This document shows positions 1 to 11,680 of a DNA stretch of 64,000 bases, piece by piece. A program made the position numbers and the translations under genes. Position 1 is the first letter of the stretch. Every line of letters begins with the position of its first letter. Origin of the DNA: Acanthochlamys bracteata (taxonomy: Eukaryota; Streptophyta; Magnoliopsida; Pandanales; Velloziaceae); assembly GCA_019914995.1 (NCBI GenBank), contig CM034136.1, forward strand, positions 3,425,270 through 3,489,269. The letters run 5' to 3'. Below the pieces are notes generated by a model, which was given only the letters and a program-made list of their open reading frames with translations, was not told where the DNA came from and ran no database searches.

Positions 1-1340
1 TCAATTTTTCCGCTTGCTTCTCCATTTCCTTCTGTATGTATTTTTCTTCATTCCAGTGGCACCTAATATGAAGATGATGATCTGATCAAGTAATTGGAAT
101 GGCTCAAGTTCAACTTCGAATTTTTGTTCTTAGTTTATCGATCAGTCAGGTGATGTTCCCTAAAGTATTCATTGGCTCCGATATGATTTTAGGTTAACTT
201 GCTTACTGTGAGCTGCAGATCAATAACTTGATTTTCCAGTGAAGAATGCTAATGATTTGAAGTCTATTGTCATCTGAGTGTTCCAGTAAAATCAACTCTG
301 ATATGCATTGGATTCCATCTTGTGAATCTTGTATGACAGCACTTTGTAAAGTTTTCTTCTGTCAGCTTCATTTGTTTAGATCATGTTGTGTAGTTGCTCC
401 ATTTAGTAGGTTATTGTGATGTATCGTCAGCACTATAGTGGATCAAATGTATGTGTACTCTTTGTAACTGGATCCTTACCTTTTCTTTTAATGAAAATCG
501 AAATTCAATTTCTGAATTCAAGTCTGCTATGCTAACAGACTGATTTTGATGACACTTTAGCATTGTGTTCTTGACATTCATTTGTTGTGATTTGTTGCTG
601 TACTTGATGTGCAATGATAGTGGATATGATGTTCTATATATTCTCAAAAAATTGTCTTCAAATGAATGAGAAAATCTTGATCAAACTTCATCTGAAAGTT
701 GAATTAAGTGTTGTCTGATTTTCTGCGATGCATATTTTTTAAATTTCTTCTAATCTTCCACGAATTTTCCAAAGTTGTGTTGATCATAATTTGATGAACT
801 CTTTAGTCAAGATTGTTGTATGCATGTTGTTCTAGCTCTAGTAAAAATATCTTATTCAAGTTGAATTTACATCACGATCGAATCTGCCTCTGAATCTATA
901 ATTTGATCATTTTCACTCGGTTCAGAATCAGCAATAATTTAGTCGGCTCTTCTTTTGAGACTTCTCTGTTCTGCTCTATCCTGCTCTGTCCTACTGTTTC
1001 AACACTTAGTTTTCGTTTGCGCTCGAAATAGAGTTTCCTATAAAGCAGCTGACTGGACTATAACTATTTATTTAAAAGAATTTATATTTTCAATTTTGCA
1101 TATCTTAGTTTAAATCAGTAGTCCATCTAATTCATAAACTATAATTCTTAATATTTGTTATCATCTAAATCAATTTTGATATTCCAACGGTTAATTTTTT
1201 GTAAATAGATTAAATACATTATATGACAGCAACTTTTTTCTCTTTTATTTTCATTTTTTTTTAACTTTACATAACGAATTGAATTGAGTACATCAAAGTC
1301 TGTTCTTCTCTCTCCCTTATAATTCTGAAAGCCCGACAAA
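1..1340. other. No gene recognised; T- and GT-rich DNA
   Basis: No open frame here resembles a known protein. The first 1 kb is T-rich and GT-rich with several pyrimidine-AG acceptor-like sites, for example near 57, a texture like plant introns or 3' UTRs and unlike the AT-only intergenic DNA elsewhere in the window. It could be the tail of a plus-strand transcript that starts before the window, but nothing proves this. The 3' UTR of the pectin methylesterase gene should run leftward from 1363 into this stretch. Confidence 0.3.
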
Positions 1341-1363
1341 GGAATCTATATAACAATAATGAA

Positions 1364-3135
1364 TCAGTAAGCAGTTCCCTGAGGCAAGAGCTCAGGAATG
1401 AAAGGAACTTCAGTTGTTGGCAGCCACTGGTTTCCGCGCAGGAACATTGAGACGGTGAACTTCTTCGCGTGCTCGTAGGAGATCTTCTTGACTCCCTTCC
1501 ATGTCGCCCTCTGTGTTGTTGCAGAGCCAGGTCCGCGGTTATCAACTTCGGCGTAGAAGCAAGTCCTTAGACCAATGTCGCCGTTCCATGGCAACCATCC
1601 CTGTGGGTGAATGAGATCATCGATGAACGACTGCATAATCACTGTGCGCGAGTATGGCTTCCATGGCCTAGCAAGGTAAGTGCGAAGCTGGTGGCGGACC
1701 GGGTAGAGCTCTTCGTCGGCAGTGATGGTGCAGTTATGGAGGACAAGGCCGGTACGTTCCTTGGGCTTGATACGGCCGTGAGCAGTGACAATGTTAACCT
1801 GGTTGCTGAGAGGTTTACGTGCGACGATGCGGCAGTTCTGGAAGATGGTCTCGCCGTTGCCGAATATGAAATCAATTGTACCTGAGATGGTGCAGTCACG
1901 GTAGAACTGGCGTTTGGTGTGGGCATAGAGAGTGTCCTGGTATCCGTCCATCTGGCAATTGTAGAACACCGACATGTCACCACCGGCACGCAGTGCCACG
2001 GCCTGGTGTTTCTCTGGCCCGGCTGTGTTCTCGAATCCCAAGTCCTTTGCCAAGAACCTTGTTCCAAGCACACCTGTAAAACAGATCGAGCTCAGTCATC
2101 CATAATGTTATGAGAACATTTTGAACTATGCTTAGCTTAAAGATTGTGGAGCTAACAGAAAGTGCAGGTCTGGTAAGTGGTGACTCCATCGTAGACGCTC
2201 TTGTTTCCGGTGATCTTCGTCTTTGTAGGGCCGTCGCCGACGATCATGAGATCATTGAACTTGCGGCTGATGTTAACAATTTCGTTATAGACTCCCTCCT
2301 TGACGTAAATGATGAAGGTTGAGTTGTCGTCCCTTACAGGGACCTTCTCCAAAGCCTCGGCGATCGTGTTCACATCGCCGGAGCCGTCCTTCGCTACAAC
2401 AACGCTGGGCTTCATCTGGGATGGGCGAAGAGCAAGCAATCTGCGGTGCCCAGCAGAGACCCAAGATGGCATCTCATTGCTGTTAGAGAGTAACCTGCGG
2501 CCAACACCAGGGATCTTCAAATTACGCAATGACTCAGAGATACTGTCGGCAATGGCTATCGCGTTGGTCGTGAGCTCCATTCCCGTCTTCAAAGCTTTCC
2601 TCATCTTTTCGCCAGCACTGCTCTTGGTTCCTTCGAAACCATCCAGGCAGGTCTCTTGATAGGTGAGGGCAGAGCTGAGCCACACGTTCAAATCATCGAC
2701 GAAATCAATAAGATGGACTAGATCAATCTGAGTGAATTTCTGGACAGAAGTCCTGAGATCGTCGATGGCGTAATCAAGCAACTCCCAGCAGGTGCCAAGA
2801 GCTTCTTTCGCCTTCTTCTCCTTCTCGAGATTGTGAAGCAGAGAAGAATGGTTGAGTGCATCACGGACATACTTCTCGGCAACTTGGAAAGCAAGCACCA
2901 TCAGCTGTTTGGGATCAGAGATGTTTCCTGCAGCGGAGGTAAGAGTCGACTCACAAGTCTGTACGTAATCGGTCGGCTTGCATATTTCCTTCACCGCCTT
3001 GACGTTAGCAGAGAGCTCATGGGGTTGGTTCTTTGATCCATTGTTACTATTTTGATTGGAGACGACGGCAACGACGGCGACGCAGGCGACGAGAAGAACA
3101 ATGGAGCCACCGATGAGGAGGGGTTTCTTGGCCAT
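1364..3135 (-). CDS. Pectin methylesterase with N-terminal PMEI (pro) domain
   Basis: Two exons, 3135-2157 and 2073-1364, flank an 83-bp GT-AG intron; together they encode 562 residues, the usual length for a type I (PMEI-PME) pectinesterase. The enzyme de-methylesterifies homogalacturonan in the cell wall, releasing methanol. Visible parts: a hydrophobic signal or anchor segment at residues 6-26; a PMEI-like four-helix domain about 45-205 with cysteines in KEICKPTDYVQTCES, GTCWELL and QETCLDGF; two RRLL-type processing sites at about 213-216 and 231-234; then the catalytic beta-helix. Catalytic signatures are QAVALR (Gln about 350), GYQDTLY (Gln/Asp about 372-373), DFIFG (Asp about 394) and ARPWK (Arg about 462). 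The splice joins YQTCTF to CVLGTRFLAKDLGFENTAG, which fits the family. The start is the first ATG before the hydrophobic segment. All catalytic residues are present, so the gene looks functional. Which isoform it is cannot be told. Confidence 0.96.
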
Positions 3136-3406
3136 TAATTATTGATTATTAGCCCCTTCCAACTCCTTGGGAGAAGCTTTCGGAAGAGAGAACTTATCCC
3201 AAGAAATGGAAGAAGAAATGAAGGTTTCAGACCCTAAGGTCTGGGCGTTTAACGGGATCAGGATGCTTTCCAATTTCCGGTAGATTATAAAGGAACAAAA
3301 GAAGACAAAATAAGAAGTCGTTAGACTGCGGGAAAAATGGAGAGCGATACGAAGAAATGGAAGGTTATTGTTTGCGTAACTATTACTAGCTACCGAGTTC
3401 GATTAA

Positions 3407-3618
3407 GGGTGCGTTTTTTTGCACCAAGAAGTCACTTCTTTTCTATTAAGAAGTCACTTCTAATTCATTTTTTATTATAAAAAAAATATAAAAAATCACT
3501 TTCAACACATTTTTCAATACAAAAATAACATATCACTTCCAATAATACTATTTCTAACAACTCACTTTTAAGAACTTACTTTCAAAAAACTCACTTCTAA
3601 AGCCAAAAGAACACACCC
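3407..3618. mobile_element. Tourist-like MITE (PIF/Harbinger type)
   Basis: A 212-bp non-coding block has terminal inverted repeats: the left end reads GGGTGCGTTTTTTTG and the right end, reverse-complemented, reads GGGTGTGTTCTTTTG, with similarity continuing inward (AGAAGT-CACTTC blocks). It is flanked on both sides by TAA (3404-3406 and 3619-3621), the typical 3-bp target duplication of PIF/Harbinger elements. No coding capacity. It lies about 270 bp upstream of the pectin methylesterase start, within that gene's likely promoter region. Confidence 0.7.
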
Positions 3619-3621
3619 TAA

Positions 3622-3907
3622 GGGCGTATTTTAAACGCCATTATTTTTTTCTTGAAAGAGTTATAAATAATTTATATATTTTAATTATATAAAAAATTTA
3701 AAAATTTTATTTTTATATACAAAATTTTAATTTTAATTTTTTTATTTGTATATTTTTTAATATAATTATATTTTTTAAAATTTTAACATATTTTTAAAGA
3801 CTATTAAAACTAAATATTGAATTTTATTTCTATTTTATTTTTAAAAAAATTATATCTCTTATTTTTTATTTTTATAAAATTCAGTCACAGACATTCAAAA
3901 TACGCAC
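3622..3907. mobile_element. Second Tourist-like MITE abutting the first
   Basis: The left end starts GGGCGTATTTTAAACG at 3622 and the right end, reverse-complemented, starts GTGCGTATTTTGAATG; TAA flanks both sides (3619-3621 and 3908-3910). The interior is almost pure A/T. The TAA between this element and the previous one is shared. A related copy in the opposite orientation is recognisable at about 18270-18505 by a long similar AT core. Non-autonomous and non-coding. Confidence 0.6.
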
Positions 3908-3910
3908 TAA

Positions 3911-4866
3911 AATTCTTACATAAGGCACATTTAAATTCTTCTGATCTGATTGATGTGCGTAAAATATGTTTTCCTGAGATTGCAAACTAATATTTATCTA
4001 ATAGTTTTTGTTATAATCCCAAAAACTAATTAACTAATTAATTATAAACTCGTAAATTCCTATTAATTGAATAAAGAATATGCGCAAACCAAATACCTTT
4101 TTTAAACTATCTTCTTATGTTCGAGTATTTAATAAATTCTCATGAATTTTCTTTGTTATTATTATCAATGTATTTGAATTGAGTTATATTTGTATAACAA
4201 AAAAATTTTATTTTAGTTTGTATAATTGCTTAAACCAAATCATAACATTAAAAGTCAGGTTTTTTATTCTAACCTCACTATGATTTATAAAAGAACCTTA
4301 ATTATTTAGTAGGAATTTTGCTTTGGCTGATTGTACAAAAAATTAGTTTATTAAACCTGACACTGATAAATTACAACCACCAGCATTAAAGATCGATGCG
4401 ATTTTTATCTATATAGCGAGTTAAGCGAACATGAAGAAGAAAATATTACTCAGCACAAAAATTCAGGAAATTGTGTTTCAAATTTTGAGCACGAGAAATA
4501 ATATTTTGAAACTTGAACTAAAATCGAATATTGTGCACTATTCTATTTTGAGAATCGGTGTTGCCGTTAAAATATAAGTAACCTCTTTCACTGAGTTGGA
4601 GTCGAGGTGCAACTGCTGCACCTCAGATTACAATTGCATGTAACTTCCGGTTACACTACAGCTCGTTACAGGGCACTCAGTGCCAAGTCAAGCTCAAGAG
4701 TCAAATTGAGTTCATGCTTGCAGGTATCGAAGTATCTAAAGATAAAACAGCAAACCCAAGCCACGTTGGGTCAAATCTCACCGTGCTTTCTGCCTTCCTC
4801 CACTTCGTCACCCCAAGAAGTGTCCACAAAAGGAAGAGCACTCAAAGTGGTGTTTCTTTGACACTA
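3911..4866. other. Intergenic, no gene seen
   Basis: AT-rich DNA with no recognisable protein. The less AT-rich stretch 4560-4866 contains two perfect short inverted repeats: GAGGTGCA/TGCACCTC with a 5-base loop at 4604-4624, and GGCACT/AGTGCC close to 4668-4680. The overlapping open frames there match nothing I recognise. Confidence 0.3.
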
Positions 4867-5131
4867 TACGGTAGCGTGCGCTTGAAATTACTTATGAAAT
4901 ATAATTTTTTTAAAATAAAAAATATTTTTATTTTTTAAAAAAATAAGTTTTATTTTTTTTATTTTTAAAAAAATAATAAAAATATATAATAAAAAGATCT
5001 CATTACATAGAGTTTTTCTACATTTTCTAAATTTTTAAATAAACTTTTTAAATACTTATAAAATATATATTGAAAAATATGAAATAAAAAATTAAAAAAT
5101 TTCGTTGAAAAAAAGTAAAAACAAACGCACC
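4867..5131 (-). repeat. Dispersed MITE-like repeat, family K (reverse copy)
   Basis: Read on the minus strand, the core shows TTTAAAAATTTAGAAAATG, then TAGAAAAACTCTATG and AGATCTTTTTATTA, matching almost base for base the copy at 43383-43642. The conceptual minus-strand translation includes FQYIFYKYLKSLFKNLENVE against FQYIFYKYIKNLFKNLESVE there. This reflects DNA homology, not a protein gene. The end at 5131 reads GGGTGCGTTTG on the minus strand, a Tourist-like tip; the other end is diverged. Confidence 0.55.
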
Positions 5132-5935
5132 CGTGTTGTTTCTCATTCCCCACGCTCCCTAAAGTACTACGGCAAATCACTCCTGCACAGAGTTGTCAAA
5201 ATTAAAATTTTAAATAAAAGTCCTCCACTGAATAGGATCATAAAATCGATATTTTAATAAAATCATAAAATTTTATTTATCGATAATTTTTATGTTTTTA
5301 AGATGTGAGTCATGCGAGTATGTGACTACTTATATAAACACATATATCTATGCAGGAGGAATTCAACAATGTTGGACCGAATTTATAGGCCACTGCTTGC
5401 ACCATCTCCATTGGAATAAAAAAATTAATCATAGAAAAAGAATCATATTTATGGTCCAGTTTGGTGAGCTTTAAATGGGCTTTCATAAACGGCCCATCAA
5501 GTGGAGTGTGATTGATTCAATTTAACTCTAATATTGAGCTTGATCAGCGATTCTTCTTCCTCAGCCGCAGCAATTCCCGCCACGAGCCACCATTGTTCCT
5601 TCATTCTCAACGTCATTGTTCGCGATCAACACGGCCACTCCTCGAGATCAACTGCTGCTCTTCGCAATGGTCATTTCTTCCTCATCAATGTAGTTGCTCG
5701 AGGGCGCTGCTGCTACTTTAACACTGTTTTCGGCTGTGTTGCTGTTGTTTTCCTTGCCAATAACCATGCTCGTGACTCAATACATCGACGCTACTGCTCG
5801 ACGCGGTACTGCTTTTGTTCAATATTGACACCGCATAAGACGGCGATATTTTGATGTCGTGACTACCGCCACTCCCGGTGCTTCTTGTGGTCGCTGCTTT
5901 TGCATCGTCTCTACGCTGTCGCGGAAATCTTACGG
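5132..5935. other. Unrecognised GC-richer patch (about 5530-5930)
   Basis: The stretch 5530-5930 is markedly richer in G and C than its surroundings and carries two overlapping plus-strand open frames (about 106 and 69 codons). Their translations are serine-, histidine- and cysteine-rich and resemble no family I know. It could be a captured gene fragment inside a transposon or an old exon relic; I do not assign a function. Confidence 0.25.
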
Positions 5936-7890
5936 TATATTTGGATATATAATTATAAAATAAAAGTAAAAGTATGGATAAAAAATAATTAAAAAATAGA
6001 TAGGAAAAAATAAATATTTAATTTTATGAAAAAATAGTAAGACTAATAAATAATTATATTTGAATAGATATTTTTATAAAAAATTTGAAATTTTTTTTAT
6101 TCTAAACTTTTATTAATACAATTTCAAACTAATTTTATTAATATAATTTAAATTAATTTTATTAGTATAATTTTTATTTAATTTTATATTAATGTTAGAT
6201 ATAATTTAATAAAATTAAATAAGTTTTTAATAAAAAATTTGATCATATAAGTATTTTGTTTTCTATCAATTAAAATTAATTAAAATTAAATAAATATAAA
6301 AATTATAAATTATATAATAAAAATTAATACATATTATTTAAAATAAATACTAAAATAATTAAAACTAATAAAAAAATAAGTAAATTTATTTTTTTTATCA
6401 TAATAGTACCTACTAAATTGATGGATACGTATTTACTTATGATTTATGGAGAAGAAAGAAGCTGCTTCCTTTCCCTCCTCTTAATGAACCGCTACCAAAC
6501 ATAAGTATCGGAGGGGAAAATTTTCATCTTTCCCTTCACTCTCCACCGCTACCTATCACTCAAATCGATAATTTAAAGAAACATCGAGAAGGTGAAAATG
6601 AAAGTGAAGATGAAAAGGAATAAAAAATAATTATTAAATTTTATCATATTTGAATACATTAGTTACCAAACATTGTAAATAGAGATAGAATCGATTAACT
6701 TCATCATTCATCTCTTTCAACCCAAACCAAACAGGGGTTTGAGATGAATGGATCATTTGATAGTTATCATTCTTAGTTATATATATATATATATATATAC
6801 ACTAATTATCGTATTTATCTTACTCTCAAAGTCTATTTTTTTAAAAATCATTTCAATATAAAATAAATAAAAAAATTAAAATAAAAAATTTTATTAATTT
6901 TTTAATTAATTTTAAAACTTATTTTTAATATAACATTAATATAAAAATATATTTTTTATTAAATATTTTTAATTTTTAATTTAATTTTTTAAATTTATAT
7001 TTTAAAAATGAGTTTATTTTAGTATAAACGCACCTAAGCTTTTTTTCAAAGCTATGTGCTAAAGAGAACTTATCGAAAGCTATTTTAAGCTGAAATCTAG
7101 TTGATTAGTATGGAGTAGTATGTTGAAATACAAACAAAAAGACAAATCAGAACAAGCCAACGCAGCCAGACAGCTTGCGTCGACGGCGGCGGGCTCTTCC
7201 ACAGGGGCAAAAGCAAAGAGCGAAACATTATGTTAAGGTTTTCAGGCTGTATATAGCCTTACAAGAAAATTATTAATCTACCATAATACTAATACATAAT
7301 ATAACTTAGCATCTCATCCTTAAATTCACGATACCCAAAGTGCATTGAGAGTTTACCAATCAATATACTGAAGTTCTACTCTGTATTCAAATTTGAGACC
7401 AGCTGCTTCAAGATTTTTGTAAAATCCAATTCTTCTTCAAATCATCAGCAATCAAATCATCGAATACACAGCAGAAAAACACGCTGGAGCGAAGAAAACA
7501 TACCCACAGAGCAGAGCAGAAGAACACACCCTCCAAGCGGAAAGGAAGAAACTGCTAATGAGAAACACTTCCAAGTTGAGAAACAACAACAAGAACAATC
7601 AATCAACAATCCCTTCACAAGGTTCAGTGCTCTTTAGGAGGCAAAATTGAATCCTCTTTCGAGGCACAATCTCTTCGCGGAGTTCAAACCCCTTTTATGG
7701 GGCCAAATTTAATCCCCATCCAATCCTCTTTCCATGGCCAGATTTAATCCCTTACGTGACCTCAAACTTGCAATTTTACATTACGGACCGTGTTAATAAT
7801 AAAAATTTGGTTCTACTCGCTTAATTGTTGCCTTCTTATTTTTGAAATATGACATTGGATATGAGCATAGGAGAAGAAAAAGATATACAC
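5936..7890. other. Intergenic AT-rich DNA with repeat relics
   Basis: Nearly pure A/T from 5940 to 6420 and 6830 to 7040; the latter ends in AAACGCACC-like sequence typical of Tourist-like tips and resembles AT blocks at about 17800-18000 and 20270-20450. The part 7100-7780 is more balanced and contains loosely repeated phrases around 7620-7760 (AATCCTCTTTC, TTTAATCCC), but no frame or RNA gene I can name. Confidence 0.3.
6779..6799. repeat. AT dinucleotide microsatellite
   Basis: Uninterrupted alternating A/T run of about 21 bases in intergenic DNA. Confidence 0.9.
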
Positions 7891-8444
7891 AGGAGTGATA
7901 ATTCAGATTTTTGGTTTGGTTCCGAATCGACCTATATAATAACCGAATCAAAATTATTCAATCCTAATCCGACCTATTTATTTATATGGGTCAAAATTAT
8001 CAACTCTAACTCAACCTATTTATAACCGAATCAAGTTCGAAATCGATCTATTTAATAATTAAAAATATATAAAATAAAAATAATAAATTTTAATTTTAAT
8101 AGTAATATATATTATTAATTATGATATATTTAAAAAAATATTAATTTTGATAAAATATATAAATTAAATAAAAATTAGTTAATTAAGATAATTAAAATAT
8201 ATATATACAAATTAAATTCAAATTTTTTGTGATTATTTTATAATTATTAAATAATATGTACTATATAAATAGTTAAACGGATTTAAAGAATCAATCTCGA
8301 ATTAATTCGAACCCGATCCGAACTTATTTAAAATTTTCGGATCATTTTCGGGTCTATTCAAGATCGATCCGAATCCGACTAAAGATTGATCCGAACTTAA
8401 CTTTTTCGAATTATTTTCGTGTCGGGTCAAAATTTGCCACCCTT
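7891..8444. repeat. Dispersed repeat, family R (copy 1)
   Basis: Both ends are rich in CCGAA/GATCCGA words around an AT-only centre. From about 7985 on, it aligns along its whole length with 63051-63528: both contain a TTATTTATAA block, then AAATTAAATAAAAATTAGTTAA, then GATCCGAA words, and both finish with TCAAAATTTGYCACCC. Copy 1 has about 95 bp more on its left. No coding potential. Its class is uncertain (MITE or another non-autonomous element). Confidence 0.6.
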
Positions 8445-10165
8445 GAATATAAAGATGTTTCTAAAATAACGACATTCTCCCGTTACAAGAGTATCTAGCT
8501 TTATTGCCCTCCTCTATTAGGTCAGAGTTGAAAATATGTCTCTAACTAAGGTAAAAGCGCCACTTTGTCCTCGAACATTTATTAATAGCAACAACATTGA
8601 CGTACATCGTTCCTGTCTAAAGTGGTCCAGCAAATAATTGCCATTAATTTGCAAAAGGAGAACGAACAAGTTAAGCACTTACGAACCATTCAAACCAAAA
8701 CCAATTAATCATAATCAGAAGACCACTGCTCACTCATCCAAGTTGCAACGCCAACTTGAATTAGGGAATCATTCATTCTCCATTGTTCCCACAAGCCACT
8801 TCCTTCTGAAAGCATACTAGTTGACAGAAGCTATTGTCGTGACCCCGGGTCGACCAATGCCGATCATGGCCTGAATTCAGAGCGTGAAAAGATGAGTGAA
8901 ACTGCAATGGAGGAAGAGGCCCTCCCAGTGGGCCACTCCATTATTGTGTAAATGATCAAGATTGCTTTGATCCGAACTTTGTACACAACATAGTTAAACT
9001 ATTTATCTGCTGATAAATTTTTGTTTGGGTTGCCATATAAGCGCAAAACTCTAATACATCTCTACTATTGAAATTTTCGGTACTTCACTCCTTGTACAAA
9101 AGTCGAACATCATATGAAAATCAGAAGAAATCTCAAATTTCAGATCGAAATTATTGTATATGATCCAAAGCACCAAACCACCATCATATAAACTTTTCGA
9201 TTATTTCGTTGTGTTTTAATTTTCCATTGGTAAAATATATTAAAATTTAAGAAAATAAATAATCCAATGTAAGGTCAAAACACGTCAAGTAATTTGAAAC
9301 TTTTTATAAAAATTATTTCTATACTTCAATAATATCTATCGTTTGGATTTTAACTATCGAAGGCTCGCTACTGCATAAGTATTGAAAGTTTTTGCTTGCC
9401 ATAAGTTGAACTTAAAAGTAAGAATAAGGTTTGGTACAATACACCCTCCCAACTTGCCTGATCCTAAAAAGAATGATATTTTTCTAAAGCTGTCTTTGAA
9501 TTGCATAGCTATAACTTACAACGAGGAAGAAGGGAAATGGAAGGAAGATTTAGGAAAGAGAGAAAGAAAGGAAAGAGTAAAAATTAACCTTATTTAGATA
9601 TATTAGTAAAGGTAAAAAAGTGTAAATATTAATAAACGGTTTGGATTAGAAAAACAAATTTGAAGTATAATAAAGGAAAATGATTAGTAAATAACCAAAA
9701 TGTCCATTTATTTGTTGTATGTAATTTTTTCTTCTTAAAATTTGAACGAAGAGTTGCACACATTGATAATGAAGGCACAGCCACAAAGGGAAAACCATTC
9801 TTCAGATAGTGTCAACAAAAGAGAACGAGTAATTTTCAATTTAAATCTTACAACCAAAAAGGCTGCAGTTTATTCATAAGAAGGTAGAATATCTAACTGG
9901 ACCACCCAGATAGAATTTAATGCCTCAGATATCATGCAACCTGATTTCAAAAAAAAAAAAAAAAAACACATACAAAAGAAAGAGAATGCTACTCCTAAAA
10001 TCTTTTATAGACTAGAATTGCAAGTAATTCACTGCTGAACTTTTAACTATCAGAACATTATTTTCTGTCCATTTTCATGACAACACAAATATAGTAGTAC
10101 TATACCTTATTTGATATAAACAAAACTGTATACCAAGACTATTCAAACCAAAGTTTGAAGTTAAT
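8445..10165. other. Intergenic, no gene seen
   Basis: No convincing protein or RNA gene. Short open frames at 8638-8820 and 9382-9597 lack family resemblance and are judged random. An 18-base A tract lies at 9949-9966; it could be a retroposon tail but no matching body or target duplication was found. The part near 10.1 kb would be the 3' flank of the PPR relic. Confidence 0.3.
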
Positions 10166-10171
10166 TTATTC

Positions 10172-11160
10172 TCATTCTGACACCAAATCTCCCCTATCCA
10201 TATTGCGAAGATCCTTCATACTCTTCACGTAAACAGGGAAAATTAGGTTGAGCATTTTATCCATCATAGCATGAAGAGCACTAGTTGCTTCCACGACCTT
10301 TCCTGATAATCTGCAAAGGTCAGCAAGCAGGCCGTAATTTGCATTGCTGGAGAAACATGTCTGTTGAACTCTTCTCAATGATAAATATATAAACCATGTC
10401 ACACTCTGCCAGACCGGTAGCACACCTTGATGAATGTCGAGCATGTTATTGTTCTTGGCCTAGGTCCTCCTACCAGCATTTGATCAAGGACTTGAGCTGC
10501 AAAAATGGTTATGTTATTATAGCACACATCGATAATGATGACTGCGCATGTCAAACAAGCTGGAAGGTATCCCAACCTTCCATTGTCTTGAGCAAGAGAA
10601 CACCGTTCAACAAACCTTTTATTCTTAAATAAGCATCCATGCAAGTGATTATAGGAGGCAATACATGGTGGTTACCCGTTGATGCACATTTCATCTAACA
10701 GTTTTGCACTTTGCAGCAATAAGCACATGGTAATGCGGCATGTTCCTTGCCATCTCCTCCATCACAAACGCAACATCAAAGCTTCAGTTCCTCCACGAAA
10801 CCTTGATCAATGAATAAACCCCAGAACCCTGCACGATTCACCAGCTTTCCTCTAACGAAATGCTTCATTTCATTTGATCCATGATTCAAAGCAATGAATC
10901 CAAGCTTGTCAGTAAGACAAAGCCAATAGCAGGCTCGACAAGTAAGTGCAACATAGTGTTAAACCTCGTAGCATGTCAGATTATCAACAATCAAATTAAA
11001 ATGTTTGTTGCTAGGCTTGATCCATGGCTGAGATTTCAAAACCCAGTCCAAGAACCGCAATGCCGATATCTTCTGATTGTTCAACGCAAATAAAATCCAG
11101 CCCACCGAATCATGTGAAAGCCGCAAGTCCAATTCTGACAGTTTAATTTAGTTCCAACGT
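10172..11160 (-). pseudogene. Decayed PPR (pentatricopeptide repeat) gene
   Basis: Read on the minus strand, the stretch shows PPR-protein pieces in the right order but in shifting frames. Near 11080-10955 it reads ALRFLDWVLKSQPWIKPSN followed by NLIVDNL, typical of the N-terminal part of plant PPR proteins. Near 10770-10700 it reads MEEMARNMPHYHVLIAAKCK. Near 10500-10400 it reads AAQVLDQMLVGGPRPRT. Near 10340-10200 it reads YGLLADLCRLSGKVVEATSA, the classic C-terminal PPR pattern. Frames change several times and in-frame stops occur (for example after CKTVR near 10696), so no full protein can be made. PPR proteins bind organellar RNA; this copy is surely dead. A Copia element lies directly upstream. 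Total length (about 330 codons) is short for a PPR gene, so pieces are probably missing. Confidence 0.75.
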
Positions 11161-11356
11161 TTTGATTGCCAACAAAAATCAACGATATTGCCAACAGTTT
11201 CAGATTAACACCCGATGCCGGATTGATGTTGAGGACGATTGGAAGTAGATGTAGTGTTGAGTGAATAAGTAGTTAATCAAAAGCATCGGGTAGTTGATCG
11301 ATACAATGGTTGATTTCACCGGTTTAATTCCAGCGATTGAGAGAATTGAGTTGGTG
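11161..11356. other. Likely 5' part of the decayed PPR locus
   Basis: The sequence between the last recognisable PPR piece and the Copia target site. It contains no clear frame. By position it would be the damaged N-terminal or 5' UTR region of the PPR relic. Confidence 0.3.
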
Positions 11357-11680
11357 TGTTGGTTCTAAGTTTACGAACTTAGAACTTCTATCACTAAGAA
11401 AATTGGAAGCTTTCTTTGGAGGAGAACTTTTCTTTGGAAGACTTTTCTTGTATTCACTTGATGCAAAATACCATGCTACAAGCCTTCTTATATAGGCATT
11501 ACATTCAAACTTTACATTAACTAAGACATTAAAATAAAATAAAACTTACAACCATTACTAACTTTTAATACACCCACTAACTCATATATGCCCACTACTA
11601 GTATTATTTACCCACTTTTTTTTATTAATGTCATGAGAAACTCCAAAATCAATGCATAAGTTTTGATTTGTATTCCAACA
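11357..11680 (-). repeat. LTR of Copia 1 (3' LTR)
   Basis: 324 bp, starts TGTTGG and ends CCAACA; paired with 15771-16094 at about 97.5% identity. Confidence 0.95.

Noticed and set aside
1607-2659. Plus-strand open frames across the pectin methylesterase
   Set aside because: Antisense shadows of a well-supported coding gene.
9949-9966. A tract as tail of a SINE or LINE
   Set aside because: No retroposon body, internal promoter boxes or matching target duplication could be seen around it.
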